This document shows positions 8,485 to 16,197 of a stretch of DNA of 56,782 nt, in pieces. Every line of letters begins with the position of its first letter. The stretch's first letter is position 1. Under the pieces are notes generated by a model. It ran no database searches. It saw only the letters and a list, made by a program, of their open reading frames with translations, and was not told the origin of the DNA. This DNA comes from an uncultured Oscillospiraceae bacterium (GTDB lineage: Bacteria; Bacillota; Clostridia; Oscillospirales; Acutalibacteraceae). The position numbers and the translations under genes are program-made. The stretch lies in the NCBI GenBank assembly GCA_900547445.1, contig URGJ01000009.1:1-56782 (forward strand), in the 5' to 3' direction.

Positions 8485-10509
8485 ATGGATAAATTTGTAG
8501 GAAAACGACTGGACGGCAGATATGAAATTAAGGAGATTATCGGCGTCGGCGGTATGGCGGTTGTCTATAAGGCATATGACAATCAGGAAAACCGCACGGT
8601 TGCGGTAAAAATTCTCAAGGAGGAGTTTATCTCCAACGAGGAATTTGTCCGCCGCTTTAAGAACGAGTCAAAGGCTATTGCTATGCTCTCTCACCCGAAT
8701 ATTGTTAAGGTATATGATGTTAGCTTCGGCGATCTTATACAGTATATCGTAATGGAGTACATCGACGGAATTACCTTAAAGGAATATATCGAGCGTGAGG
8801 GAAGTCTGCGCTGGAAGGACGCGGTGCATTTCACCATTCAGATTTTAAAGGGTCTTCAGCACGCACACGATAAGGGCATTGTTCACAGGGACGTTAAGCC
8901 GCAGAACATTATGGTGCTTCCCGACGGTACGATAAAGGTTACCGACTTCGGTATCGCGCGCTTCTCAAGGAGCGAGCAACGCACCATAACCGATAAGGCG
9001 ATAGGCTCGGTTCATTATATCAGCCCCGAGCAGGCGCGGGGCGAGCGTACCGATGAAAAAGCCGATATTTACTCGGTAGGCGTTATGCTTTATGAAATGC
9101 TTACGGGTCAGCTTCCTTTCCAGGCGGAAAGCGCCGTTTCGGTCGCTATTATGCAGCTTCAGCGCGACCCGCAGCTTCCGACAGAGATAAACGGCTCTAT
9201 TCCTTTAGGGCTTGAGCAGATAACCATGCACGCAATGCAGAAAAACCCCGAGCGCCGTTATCAGTCGGCGGCGGAGATGCTCTGCGACCTCGGTCAGTTC
9301 AGAAAAGACCCGTCTATTACCTTTGACTATTCCTATTTTGTGGACGATTCTCCCACAAAGTTTGTTCCCTCTAATTTCGATTACGACAGCGTTAAGATTG
9401 ACGACCGCGAGGAGGAAAAAGAGGTCAAGGAAAAGAATAATATGATTCCTATCCTTGCGGGAATAGCGGTTACGCTTGTAATTGCAATAGTAATACTCGC
9501 CGCAATTTTTGTTCCGAAACTGCTGTCAGGCACGGGCGCGGAGCTGAGCTGTCCTAACTTTGTAGGTAAAACGGTTGAAGAGATCACGTCAAATAAGGAA
9601 TATACAGAGAACTTTAAATTTGAACAGGAATGGCAGTCCAATGCGGATTACGCCTACGGCTATGTTTACGAGCAGTCAAAGGCGGAGGGTCAGAAGCTTA
9701 AAAAGGGCGCTTCAATCACACTGTATGTAAGTAAGGGACAGTCCACAAAAAAGGTACCTGATGTTTACGGTAAAACCGAATCCGCCGCGGTTTCAGAGCT
9801 TAAGGCCGCGGGCTTTGAGCCTGTTGTCACCGAAATGCCCAGCGAGGACATTGAAAAGGGACTTGTTATTAAAACCGATCCGCAGCGCACCGAGGTCGTT
9901 GAGGAAAATGCGAAAATCACAGTCTATGTAAGCAGCGGAAAGTCGATTCAAAACGTTGCTGTTCCTTCTGTTGTCGGAATGAAGCAGACAGACGCCGAAA
10001 AGGAGCTAAAGGATAAAAAGCTTGTTCCCGAGGTAAAGGAGATAACAATAACCGCGGAGGATAAGTACTATCCTGTCGGTTATGTGGTAAAGCAGGAGCC
10101 TGATACAGGCTCTTCACAGATACCCGAGGGCTCGGCGGTTACTATCTATGTGAGCAACGGAGTTAAACTTGACGTTACGGTTGATTTGCTTGGAAAGGAT
10201 ATATGTCCTGTAAGCACCTACAGAGTTTCCCTTTGGGACTCCAACGGTATGGTTGCAGAAAGCAATAAAATAGATTCAAGCAGAACGGAATATACCTTTA
10301 AGTCCATTGCCTCTAAATCCGAAACCGTTAAATATACGGTTAAGATAACTACCAATCAGGTAGATTATTACGCTTATATGGAATTTACAATGAATTTCAA
10401 GACGGGCAGACCCACGGGTGAAAAGACAATTTACGATTATCTTAAAATGGAAAACGAGGATTCAGATAACTCCGGCACGGAAAGCAATACGTCAGGTACG
10501 GTTAGCTGA
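8485..10509 (+). CDS. prkC: PASTA-domain Ser/Thr kinase PrkC (Stk)
   Basis: 674 residues. Cytoplasmic kinase domain at about 12-275 (GVGGMAVVYKA glycine loop, VAVKIL lysine, HRDVKPQNIMV catalytic loop, DFGIARF Mg loop), an acidic linker, one membrane helix at about 316-338, then three extracellular PASTA repeats (about 345-560) that sense muropeptides or lipid II, and a C-terminal non-PASTA beta-rich domain of about 110 residues ending in a Ser/Thr/Asn-rich tail. It lies 33 bp after prpC. In spore formers PrkC is tied to germination by peptidoglycan fragments; that role is known for Bacillus and only inferred here. Confidence 0.95.
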   Translation: MDKFVGKRLDGRYEIKEIIGVGGMAVVYKAYDNQENRTVAVKILKEEFISNEEFVRRFKNESKAIAMLSHPNIVKVYDVSFGDLIQYIVMEYIDGITLKEYIEREGSLRWKDAVHFTIQILKGLQHAHDKGIVHRDVKPQNIMVLPDGTIKVTDFGIARFSRSEQRTITDKAIGSVHYISPEQARGERTDEKADIYSVGVMLYEMLTGQLPFQAESAVSVAIMQLQRDPQLPTEINGSIPLGLEQITMHAMQKNPERRYQSAAEMLCDLGQFRKDPSITFDYSYFVDDSPTKFVPSNFDYDSVKIDDREEEKEVKEKNNMIPILAGIAVTLVIAIVILAAIFVPKLLSGTGAELSCPNFVGKTVEEITSNKEYTENFKFEQEWQSNADYAYGYVYEQSKAEGQKLKKGASITLYVSKGQSTKKVPDVYGKTESAAVSELKAAGFEPVVTEMPSEDIEKGLVIKTDPQRTEVVEENAKITVYVSSGKSIQNVAVPSVVGMKQTDAEKELKDKKLVPEVKEITITAEDKYYPVGYVVKQEPDTGSSQIPEGSAVTIYVSNGVKLDVTVDLLGKDICPVSTYRVSLWDSNGMVAESNKIDSSRTEYTFKSIASKSETVKYTVKITTNQVDYYAYMEFTMNFKTGRPTGEKTIYDYLKMENEDSDNSGTESNTSGTVS

Positions 10510-10512
10510 TAA

Positions 10513-11406
10513 ATGAACGGGATAATTATAAAGGCAATTTCAGGCTTTTATTACGTTTCCGACGGTGAAAAAACCTATGAATGTAAGGCGAGGGGAAGCT
10601 TCCGCGAAAGCGGAGTTTCCCCTTTGGTCGGAGACAGAGTCGAATTTGAACAAACCGAAGAAGAAAAGGGGCTTGTTACAGCGGTTTTGCCGCGTAAAAG
10701 TCTGCTTTCAAGACCCCCTGTGGCGAATATTGACAAGCTTTTTATTGTTTCCTCTTATAAAAAACCTGCGCCGAACGCATATATTATAGACAAGCTGACC
10801 GCACTTGCCGAATACAAGGAAATTGAGCCGATAATTGTATTTAATAAATGCGATATTGGCGGCTTTGAGGATTGGGAACGTATTTATAAAACCGCGGGAT
10901 ATAAGGTTTTCACGGTATCTGCCGAGAGCGGAGAGGGGATAGAACTCCTTAAAAAAGAGCTTAAAAACTTTGTCAGCGCCTTTACGGGCAATTCGGGAGT
11001 GGGCAAGTCAAGTATTCTTAACGCTCTTTTCGGTGAAATGAAGCTTGAAACAGGAGCGGTCAGCGATAAGCTGGGAAGAGGCAGGCACACTACCCGTCAT
11101 ACCGAGCTTTTTGCCCTGCCTGAGGGTGGATTTGTTGCCGATACGCCGGGTTTTTCCTCTCTTGAATACGACTGCGCCGATTATGAATTTAAAGAAAATC
11201 TTGTATATTACTTTCGTGATTTAAAGCAATACGCGGACGGTTGCCGATTTACTTCCTGCACACACACCTGTGAAAAGGGCTGCAATATAATCAGAGCAGT
11301 TCAAAACGGCGAGATTGCGGAAAGCCGACATAGGTCTTATATTGCCTTATTTGAAGAATTAAAGGATTTAAAGCCCTGGAACGCCGCTAAAAATAAATTA
11401 AAGTAA
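10513..11406 (+). CDS. rsgA: Ribosome small-subunit biogenesis GTPase RsgA
   Basis: 297 residues. Circularly permuted GTPase for 30S maturation: OB-fold (about 1-65), G4 NKCD first, then G1 GNSGVGKSS (about 157-165) and G3 DTPGFSSLE, and a C-terminal zinc knuckle CxxxxCxHxCxxxC (CRFTSCTHTCEKGC). ATG sits 3 bp after the prkC stop, so it is in the same transcript. In Bacillus rpe and thiN follow; here they do not, and two very small genes come next. Confidence 0.95.
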   Translation: MNGIIIKAISGFYYVSDGEKTYECKARGSFRESGVSPLVGDRVEFEQTEEEKGLVTAVLPRKSLLSRPPVANIDKLFIVSSYKKPAPNAYIIDKLTALAEYKEIEPIIVFNKCDIGGFEDWERIYKTAGYKVFTVSAESGEGIELLKKELKNFVSAFTGNSGVGKSSILNALFGEMKLETGAVSDKLGRGRHTTRHTELFALPEGGFVADTPGFSSLEYDCADYEFKENLVYYFRDLKQYADGCRFTSCTHTCEKGCNIIRAVQNGEIAESRHRSYIALFEELKDLKPWNAAKNKLK

Positions 11407-11453
11407 CATTTTTTCGTTTTCTCTATATACTAATACTGTAAGGAGGGAACGAT

Positions 11454-11603
11454 ATGCGTAAACGCTTCAATTTGAATAAGGGAGCTATTGGGCTTACTTT
11501 TGCCTTGGGGCTGCTTATAAGCTGCTTTTGCCCTCCTAAATTTTTGGTGGCGATACTCGCAGTCTGGGTAATAATACTCGGAATTTCCTGTTGGCGCTGC
11601 TGA
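11454..11603 (+). CDS. Small hydrophobic protein between rsgA and spoVM
   Basis: A 49-codon frame with a near-perfect ribosome binding site (AAGGAGGGAACGAT then ATG). The peptide begins with a basic stretch (MRKRFNLNKG) and has two hydrophobic segments (about 11-26 and 31-46) joined by CFCPPKF, and ends CWRC; four cysteines in total. It looks like a membrane micro-protein. I do not recognise a named family. Its position between rsgA and spoVM suggests expression with spoVM, but a sporulation role is only inferred. Confidence 0.7.
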   Translation: MRKRFNLNKGAIGLTFALGLLISCFCPPKFLVAILAVWVIILGISCWRC

Positions 11604-11631
11604 CAAATAAAAGATAGCGGAGGGTGCTTTT

Positions 11632-11715
11632 ATGAAAGTTGTATTGGTAAAGAGTCCGAAATTTTTAAGCGGTATTTTAAGAATGATTTTCGGAATTAAA
11701 AAGCAGAACATATAA
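11632..11715 (+). CDS. spoVM: Stage V sporulation protein M (SpoVM)
   Basis: A 27-residue peptide with a good ribosome binding site (GGAGGG) 7 bp before the ATG. It aligns end to end with Bacillus SpoVM: MK, a Lys at residue 7, then PKFLSGILR and a Gly at 21, including the Pro9 known to bend the amphipathic helix. SpoVM binds convex membrane at the forespore surface and anchors the SpoIVA coat basement layer. Gene order adds support: in Bacillus spoVM lies just after prpC-prkC-cpgA-rpe-thiN. Size and motif make this a confident call despite the length. Confidence 0.88.
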   Translation: MKVVLVKSPKFLSGILRMIFGIKKQNI

Positions 11716-11719
11716 AAAA

Positions 11720-11750
11720 CGCCGCCTTTCTCATTTGAGAAAGGCGGTGC
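11720..11750. terminator. Intrinsic terminator between spoVM and the pseudouridine synthase
   Basis: A 12-bp stem, GCCGCCTTTCTC / GAGAAAGGCGGT, with a 4-base loop. On the minus strand it is followed by a T-rich run (GTTTTTTATA), so it mainly ends the minus-strand pseudouridine synthase gene; it can also fold at the end of the spoVM transcript, though no U-run follows there. Confidence 0.8.
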
Positions 11751-11769
11751 TCAGTTAATATCAAGATTG

Positions 11770-12747
11770 CTATTTTAAAAGTCGGCGGTAGGAGTCTCCG
11801 AAAAGCTTGTCTGCAAACCATACCTCGTTTACGGTAAAGTGTTTGCCGTTCAGGTAATTAAGTATTCCCGCGTCGGTTTTAAAGGTGAATTTTAAGCTGT
11901 AGGAATAAAGCGCCTGCTTATCGAAGCCCAGCTTTTTGTCGGCGGCAAGCTTTCCGTACTTTCCGTCCCCTAAAAGCGGGTGACCGACAGACGCCATATG
12001 CGCCCTTATCTGATGGGTACGCCCCGTAAGCAGTTCAACCTCAATAAGCGAAAGCCCGTTTTTGCTCTCAAGCAGGGTGTATTTTGTTTTTACCGTGCGG
12101 GAGTCCTCGGTTTTACGGCTTTTTAGGAACACCTTGTTTTTATCCTCGTTCTTTTCTAAAAAGCCCTCCAAGAGGGCGGTTTTCTTTGAGGGGACGCCGT
12201 GGATTACCGCAAGATACTTTTTCTCTATTTCACGGCACTTAATCTTATTGCATAGAATTTTAAGCGCTTCGGCGTTCTTTGCGGCAATTACGATTCCTCC
12301 CGTGTTTCGGTCAATACGGTTAGCAAGGGCGGGGCGGAAGCTGTTTTCCGCCTCGGGGTCGTATTCTCCCTTTTCGTAAAGATAATGCTGTATTCTTGCG
12401 ATAAGAGTGTCGTTGTATTCGTTTTTATCGGGGTGGACAAGCAACCCCTGCTTTTTATCGGCTAAGAGTATATTTTCGTCCTCATATACAATATTCAGCT
12501 TCGGCGGGGCGGATAAAAAGTCGTATTTCGGTTGCTTTGAGACAAAAAATTCATCGTTGATATAAGCCTCTACCGTATCTCCGGTATTGAGCCGCGTGCT
12601 TATTTCCGCGCGTCTGCCGTTGACCTTAATCCTTTTGGTTCTTATGTATTTGAACATAAGAGAAGACGGGAGCATAGGGCAGTTTTGGGTTATGAATTTA
12701 TCAAGGCGCTTTGACTCGTCGTTTTTTGTTACTGTAAAGATTTTCAT
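11770..12747 (-). CDS. RluA/RluD-family rRNA pseudouridine synthase
   Basis: 325 residues. N-terminal S4 RNA-binding domain (SKRLDKFITQ... SSLMFKYIRTKRIKVNGRR, about 8-50) and a PsuS catalytic domain with NRIDRNTGGIVIAAKN, in which the Asp of RxD is the nucleophile, and later LLTGRTHQIRAHMASVGHPLLGDGKYG. It converts uridines of 23S rRNA to pseudouridine; the exact site (RluC/RluD-like) cannot be told from the sequence. An in-frame codon exists 36 bases upstream, but the ATG at 12747 has AGGAGC at proper spacing. It is a single gene ending at the terminator shared with spoVM. Confidence 0.9.
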   Translation of the reverse strand: MKIFTVTKNDESKRLDKFITQNCPMLPSSLMFKYIRTKRIKVNGRRAEISTRLNTGDTVEAYINDEFFVSKQPKYDFLSAPPKLNIVYEDENILLADKKQGLLVHPDKNEYNDTLIARIQHYLYEKGEYDPEAENSFRPALANRIDRNTGGIVIAAKNAEALKILCNKIKCREIEKKYLAVIHGVPSKKTALLEGFLEKNEDKNKVFLKSRKTEDSRTVKTKYTLLESKNGLSLIEVELLTGRTHQIRAHMASVGHPLLGDGKYGKLAADKKLGFDKQALYSYSLKFTFKTDAGILNYLNGKHFTVNEVWFADKLFGDSYRRLLK

Positions 12748-12869
12748 TGTTGCTCCTAAAACAGAAAAAGAATTCAATATCAAAGCAGTTATAATTTGTC
12801 AAAAAATCTTGAAACTGCTGAGAGTTTGTAATATAATAGATTAAAATATTTAAGGAAAGGGTGAGGTAT

Positions 12870-13565
12870 ATGGGAGAGGGCGTTCACGACGGTCACCGCG
12901 AAAGAGTGAAACAAGAGTTTTTGAAAAACGGCTTTAATGAGAGCACGCCTGCACACAAAATAATTGAAATGCTGCTGTTTTACAGTATTCCGCGGAAGGA
13001 TACTAACGAAATCGCGCACGAGCTGCTTAACCGTTTCGGCTCTGTTTCAGGTATTCTGGACGCTCCCGCAGAGCGGCTCACCGAGGTAAAGGGCGTAACC
13101 CTTAACACCGCGGCGCTGATAAAGCTTATAATTCCCATAGCCCGCCGCTACAGCTTAGAAAAAGGCACAAAAACCGAAAACTATTCCACCCTTGACGAGG
13201 TTTGCAGATATTTGATGCAACGGTACTTCGGCTATACTAAGGAGGTATTTTCCGTTACTTCCTTCAGCGGAAGCGGGCGTATGCTCGGCTTTGATGTTTT
13301 GGGTGAGGGAAACGTATCGGAGGTAAATGTTTCAACCCGCGAGGTGGTTGAAACCGTGCTCAAACGTCAGGCTGTGTGCGCGATTATTGCACATAATCAT
13401 CCCGACGGAGTGGCGATACCGAGCGAGGAAGACATTATGATTACTAAAAACATTAAAAGCGCGTTAAGCCATATAAATATAAGGCTGATTGATCATATCG
13501 TGATTTGCGGCGATGATTATGTTTCAATGGCGCAGAGCAGACTTTACAAAGGAATTTTTGAATAG
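12870..13565 (+). CDS. radC: RadC family JAB/MPN-domain protein
   Basis: 231 residues. N-terminal helix-hairpin-helix region (about 1-85; LLNRFGSVSGILDAPAERL, VKGVTLNTAALIKL) and a C-terminal RadC/JAMM domain with HNHPDGVAIPSEED, the expected His-x-His...Ser...Asp metal site. The old DNA-repair role of RadC is doubtful; the biochemical function is unknown. GTG at 12861 is an alternative start, but AAAGGGTGAGG fits the ATG at 12870 better. It is divergent from the preceding synthase gene. Confidence 0.9.
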   Translation: MGEGVHDGHRERVKQEFLKNGFNESTPAHKIIEMLLFYSIPRKDTNEIAHELLNRFGSVSGILDAPAERLTEVKGVTLNTAALIKLIIPIARRYSLEKGTKTENYSTLDEVCRYLMQRYFGYTKEVFSVTSFSGSGRMLGFDVLGEGNVSEVNVSTREVVETVLKRQAVCAIIAHNHPDGVAIPSEEDIMITKNIKSALSHINIRLIDHIVICGDDYVSMAQSRLYKGIFE

Positions 13566-13571
13566 GAAATA

Positions 13572-14291
13572 TTATTGGCGCGAAACCTCGCGCTGATTTT
13601 CCGCCATACGGTAGCCAACGCCGTTTTCGGTGAACAGATACAGGGGACTTTCGCTGTTCTGTTCTATTTTTTTGCGAAGATTTGTAATATTAACCCTTAA
13701 AATGCCGTTTCCGCCGGTCACTTGAGGCCCCCAAACCGATTTAATAATAAAATCATAGGTGAGCACGCGCCCCGAGTACCTGCAAAGCAGGGTTAGTATT
13801 TTAAATTCGTTTTTCGTCAGGTGAACCGCTATGCCGTCGAGGGTTACGGTATGACTGTCATATTCCACGCAGAGCGAGCCTCTTTCGTATTTTTCAAGGG
13901 TGCTTATTCCTAATGCCCTCTCATACTGTTCGATACGTCTCACGGCGGCTTTTATTCGGGAAATCATTTCGCCGGGCAAAAAAGGCTTTCTGATATAGTC
14001 GTCTGCTCCCGCGTCAAGCGTTTGGGTGACTGCGGATTCGCTCCCGTTTTCGCAGACCGCGATTATTGCAAAGAAACCGCGTTCGCGCAGTTTCTTTATA
14101 GTTTTAATTCCGTCGGGCAACGGAAACAGCGGATCTATTATTATAATATCGGGAGTATTCACCGAAATGAGGGTAAAACACTCGCTGAAGCTTGAGGCCA
14201 CAGACGCCTCGTACCCGGAGGCGGAAACCAAATTCTTAATAAGGCGAGAGTTTTGCCTGTCAGCGTCGGCGATAATAATTTTTCGTTTCAA
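13572..14291 (-). CDS. OmpR/PhoB-family response regulator (orphan)
   Basis: 239 residues. Receiver domain (about 1-120) with acidic pocket D9/D11, phospho-acceptor D53 (DIIIIDPLF) and the conserved Lys in DDYIRKPF, then a winged-helix DNA-binding domain (about 135-230; LTKNEFKILTLLCRYSGRVLTYDFIIKSVWG). No histidine kinase is adjacent, so its partner and targets are unknown. The architecture resembles KdpE. It is 29 bp downstream of the LCP gene on the same strand and may be co-transcribed with it, which would hint at a cell-envelope role (inference). Confidence 0.88.
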   Translation of the reverse strand: MKRKIIIADADRQNSRLIKNLVSASGYEASVASSFSECFTLISVNTPDIIIIDPLFPLPDGIKTIKKLRERGFFAIIAVCENGSESAVTQTLDAGADDYIRKPFLPGEMISRIKAAVRRIEQYERALGISTLEKYERGSLCVEYDSHTVTLDGIAVHLTKNEFKILTLLCRYSGRVLTYDFIIKSVWGPQVTGGNGILRVNITNLRKKIEQNSESPLYLFTENGVGYRMAENQREVSRQ

Positions 14292-14320
14292 TCCGTCTCA
14301 TCTCCGTTTCCTGAAATGTG

Positions 14321-15490
14321 TTATTTATCTTCTTCGGCGGCGCGCTGAGCTACCGATTCCGCGGAATAATAGTTTTCCTCAAAAATAAAATCGTGTATAT
14401 CCTTTTTGGCTGTGTTTAGGTCGTATACATAGTACCAAACGCCTTTTATAGTCTTTCCCGAGGAGGGAATATTGTTGTTCGGAACGCTTAGCTGTTCAAA
14501 TTTTGGTGAAAAGAGGACCGCCCATAGACCTAATGACATAATATCGTTTGCGGAAAGTGAGGTTTCGCACTCGCTTAAAATCATTTGAGCAACCTTCGGA
14601 AGCTTTAACGGATTCATTTTCTTTACCTCCGCAAACATTGCCGTAAGCACCTCTTTTTGACGGTTACCGCGCTGAATATCGCTATCGGTATGGCGTATGC
14701 GGGCGTAGCAAACCGCCTGACCGCCGTTTAAAAGCTGAGTCCCCGCGCCCGAAAGATTGGGACATTCAACCCCTAAGGAACGCATTTCGGGAAAGATGTT
14801 TTTGTTTAATTCCTTCATTTCCTTTTCGTCGACATCTACCGTTACTCCGCCTATATAATCGATAACCCTCGCAAGACCGAAAAAGTTCATTGTGACATAA
14901 TCCTCGATTTCAAGGTCAAAGTTTTGATTAATTGTTTTGACCGCGAGCTGAGACTTGCCGTAGGCGTAGGCGTGAGTAAGCTTGTCCTTTGAATGACCGT
15001 CAATCGAAACATATGTATCCCTTGCGATTGAGGTAAGCTTCAGCTTTTTGTGCTTTTTATCAATTGTAAGAATAACTATCGCGTCGCTTCTGCCCGAATC
15101 GTTATCCTCTCTCGAATCTATGCCTAAAAGCGCAATGTTCCGCACATCTGTGTAATCCGCGGTTTCAATACCCAAATCGTTTTCGTCAAGGGGAGTGCGC
15201 TCTATGCCCGACAGGGTCTTATAGGCATAGCCGTAAAAAACGGCGGCTGCCGCAGTAATAAGGCATATTAAAACAATAAATGTATTACGCAGCTTATGGG
15301 TTTTGCGCTTCTTTTTTCGCTTATTGGAAATGTTTTGATTTTTCGCGGAGGATTTATTCATATTCTGCCTTGCACGGTACTGCGGGGAGGTTGAGGAAAT
15401 ATCCTCATATTTTTCGGCAAAGCCCCGTTTTCCCGAGCTTGAATATAAATCTACGCTGTCATCATTATTGCCGTATTCTTCGTATTTCAT
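14321..15490 (-). CDS. LytR-CpsA-Psr (LCP) family wall-polymer ligase
   Basis: 389 residues. Cytoplasmic Lys/Arg-rich N-terminus (about 1-68, KRKKKRKTHK), one membrane helix (about 69-91), then the extracellular LCP domain: LGIDSREDNDSGRSDAIVILTID and LTSIARDTYVSI carry the Arg/Asp residues that bind the polyprenyl pyrophosphate. LCP enzymes attach teichoic acids or other glycopolymers to peptidoglycan. The open frame extends 216 bases upstream, but that part is the 6S-like RNA locus; the ATG at 15490 has AAGGA at good spacing. Confidence 0.9.
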   Translation of the reverse strand: MKYEEYGNNDDSVDLYSSSGKRGFAEKYEDISSTSPQYRARQNMNKSSAKNQNISNKRKKKRKTHKLRNTFIVLICLITAAAAVFYGYAYKTLSGIERTPLDENDLGIETADYTDVRNIALLGIDSREDNDSGRSDAIVILTIDKKHKKLKLTSIARDTYVSIDGHSKDKLTHAYAYGKSQLAVKTINQNFDLEIEDYVTMNFFGLARVIDYIGGVTVDVDEKEMKELNKNIFPEMRSLGVECPNLSGAGTQLLNGGQAVCYARIRHTDSDIQRGNRQKEVLTAMFAEVKKMNPLKLPKVAQMILSECETSLSANDIMSLGLWAVLFSPKFEQLSVPNNNIPSSGKTIKGVWYYVYDLNTAKKDIHDFIFEENYYSAESVAQRAAEEDK

Positions 15491-15533
15491 AATGATTATC
15501 CTTACTTTTATATTATTTTTGAAAGCAAACAGA

Positions 15534-15563
15534 ATAAAATCGGCCGCCTTTTTAAGGCAGCCG
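15534..15563 (-). terminator. Terminator downstream of the 6S-like RNA
   Basis: Read on the minus strand, CGGCTGCCTT / AAGGCGGCCG forms a 10-bp stem with a tiny A-rich loop followed by ATTTTATT. It lies 18 bp beyond the closing stem of the 6S-like RNA and before the LCP gene; it should end the RNA or limit read-through into the LCP gene. Confidence 0.8.
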
Positions 15564-15580
15564 CAAAATAAAAATAAACT

Positions 15581-15770
15581 GTCCCGCTCTGCCGTAATGC
15601 GCTTAAGATAACCTGCGTAAAGCAGGTGGGTGCCGGCTGTACGGTTTCGCGCTCCCTTCTTCCGAACTCGGCACAGCCGCGGGAGGTCTGCAAGCCCGCC
15701 GTACAAGCTTTGGCCCCTGATAAAAAGGTTGTAGGGTTATATAAGACGCGGTCCGCGAACAGCGCAGGAC
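15581..15770 (-). ncRNA. ssrS: Probable 6S RNA
   Basis: About 190 nt with no coding content. Read on the minus strand the ends pair (GTCCTGCGCTGT with GCAGAGCGGGAC, 11 of 12 positions), giving the closing stem. An AT-rich 5' bubble strand (ATATAACCCTACAACC) faces a 3' strand with a small hairpin (ACCTGC-TTTAC-GCAGGT) preceded by GGCACCC. A long broken apical arm has GTACGG/CCGTAC and CTCCC/GGGAG helices. Size, closing stem, central bubble with 3' hairpin and apical arm match 6S RNA, which binds housekeeping RNA polymerase as an open-promoter mimic. SRP RNA was considered; its conserved loop motif is missing. Confidence 0.72.
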
Positions 15771-15800
15771 ATATTGTTAGGCTGACTCTCGCCGACCTAT

Positions 15801-16115
15801 TTACTGATTGTCAATTTCAAAAAAATCTTCAAGTCTTTCAACGAAAGCGTCGGCTACCGTCTCGTATTCGTCGTCATCCTCAATTTCGTAGTAGTACTCG
15901 TCGCCGTCCTCTTCCTCGCCGACCTTTACTATAACCAGCTCGCCGCTGTCGTTAAGCTGATCCTTTGGATCGTCGTATATCGGAAGCATAGCGAGATAAC
16001 GTCCCATGTCGGTCTCAATAGCGTCAAGCACCTCGAAGGTGTATTCCTTGCCGTCGTCGTCCGAAAGGGTGACAATATCGGGATTATAATCGTCTTTATT
16101 CTTAATTTCGTCCAT
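15801..16115 (-). CDS. DUF1292 family protein
   Basis: 104 residues, very acidic. It carries the DUF1292 pattern DIVTLSDDDGKEYTFEVLDAIE... YLAMLP... LVIVKVGEEEDGDEYYYEIEDDDEYE..V.D.F. Members are common small Firmicute proteins (YrzB-like) of unknown function, often near alaS or ruvX genes; here the gene lies between an ABC exporter and the 6S-like RNA. No catalytic motif is visible. Confidence 0.85.
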   Translation of the reverse strand: MDEIKNKDDYNPDIVTLSDDDGKEYTFEVLDAIETDMGRYLAMLPIYDDPKDQLNDSGELVIVKVGEEEDGDEYYYEIEDDDEYETVADAFVERLEDFFEIDNQ

Positions 16116-16197
16116 AATTGCCCTCCGAAAAGAAGTCTTTACTATATTGTACCCTCAAACTTCCTTTAAGTCAATGGAAAAAGGAGTAATTTTATAA

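Noticed and set aside
15581..15770. SRP RNA or RNase P RNA
   Set aside because: The SRP helix-8 motif (GGAAGGAAGCAGC-like) is missing, and at 190 nt it is too short for RNase P RNA; the closing-stem/bubble layout suits 6S.
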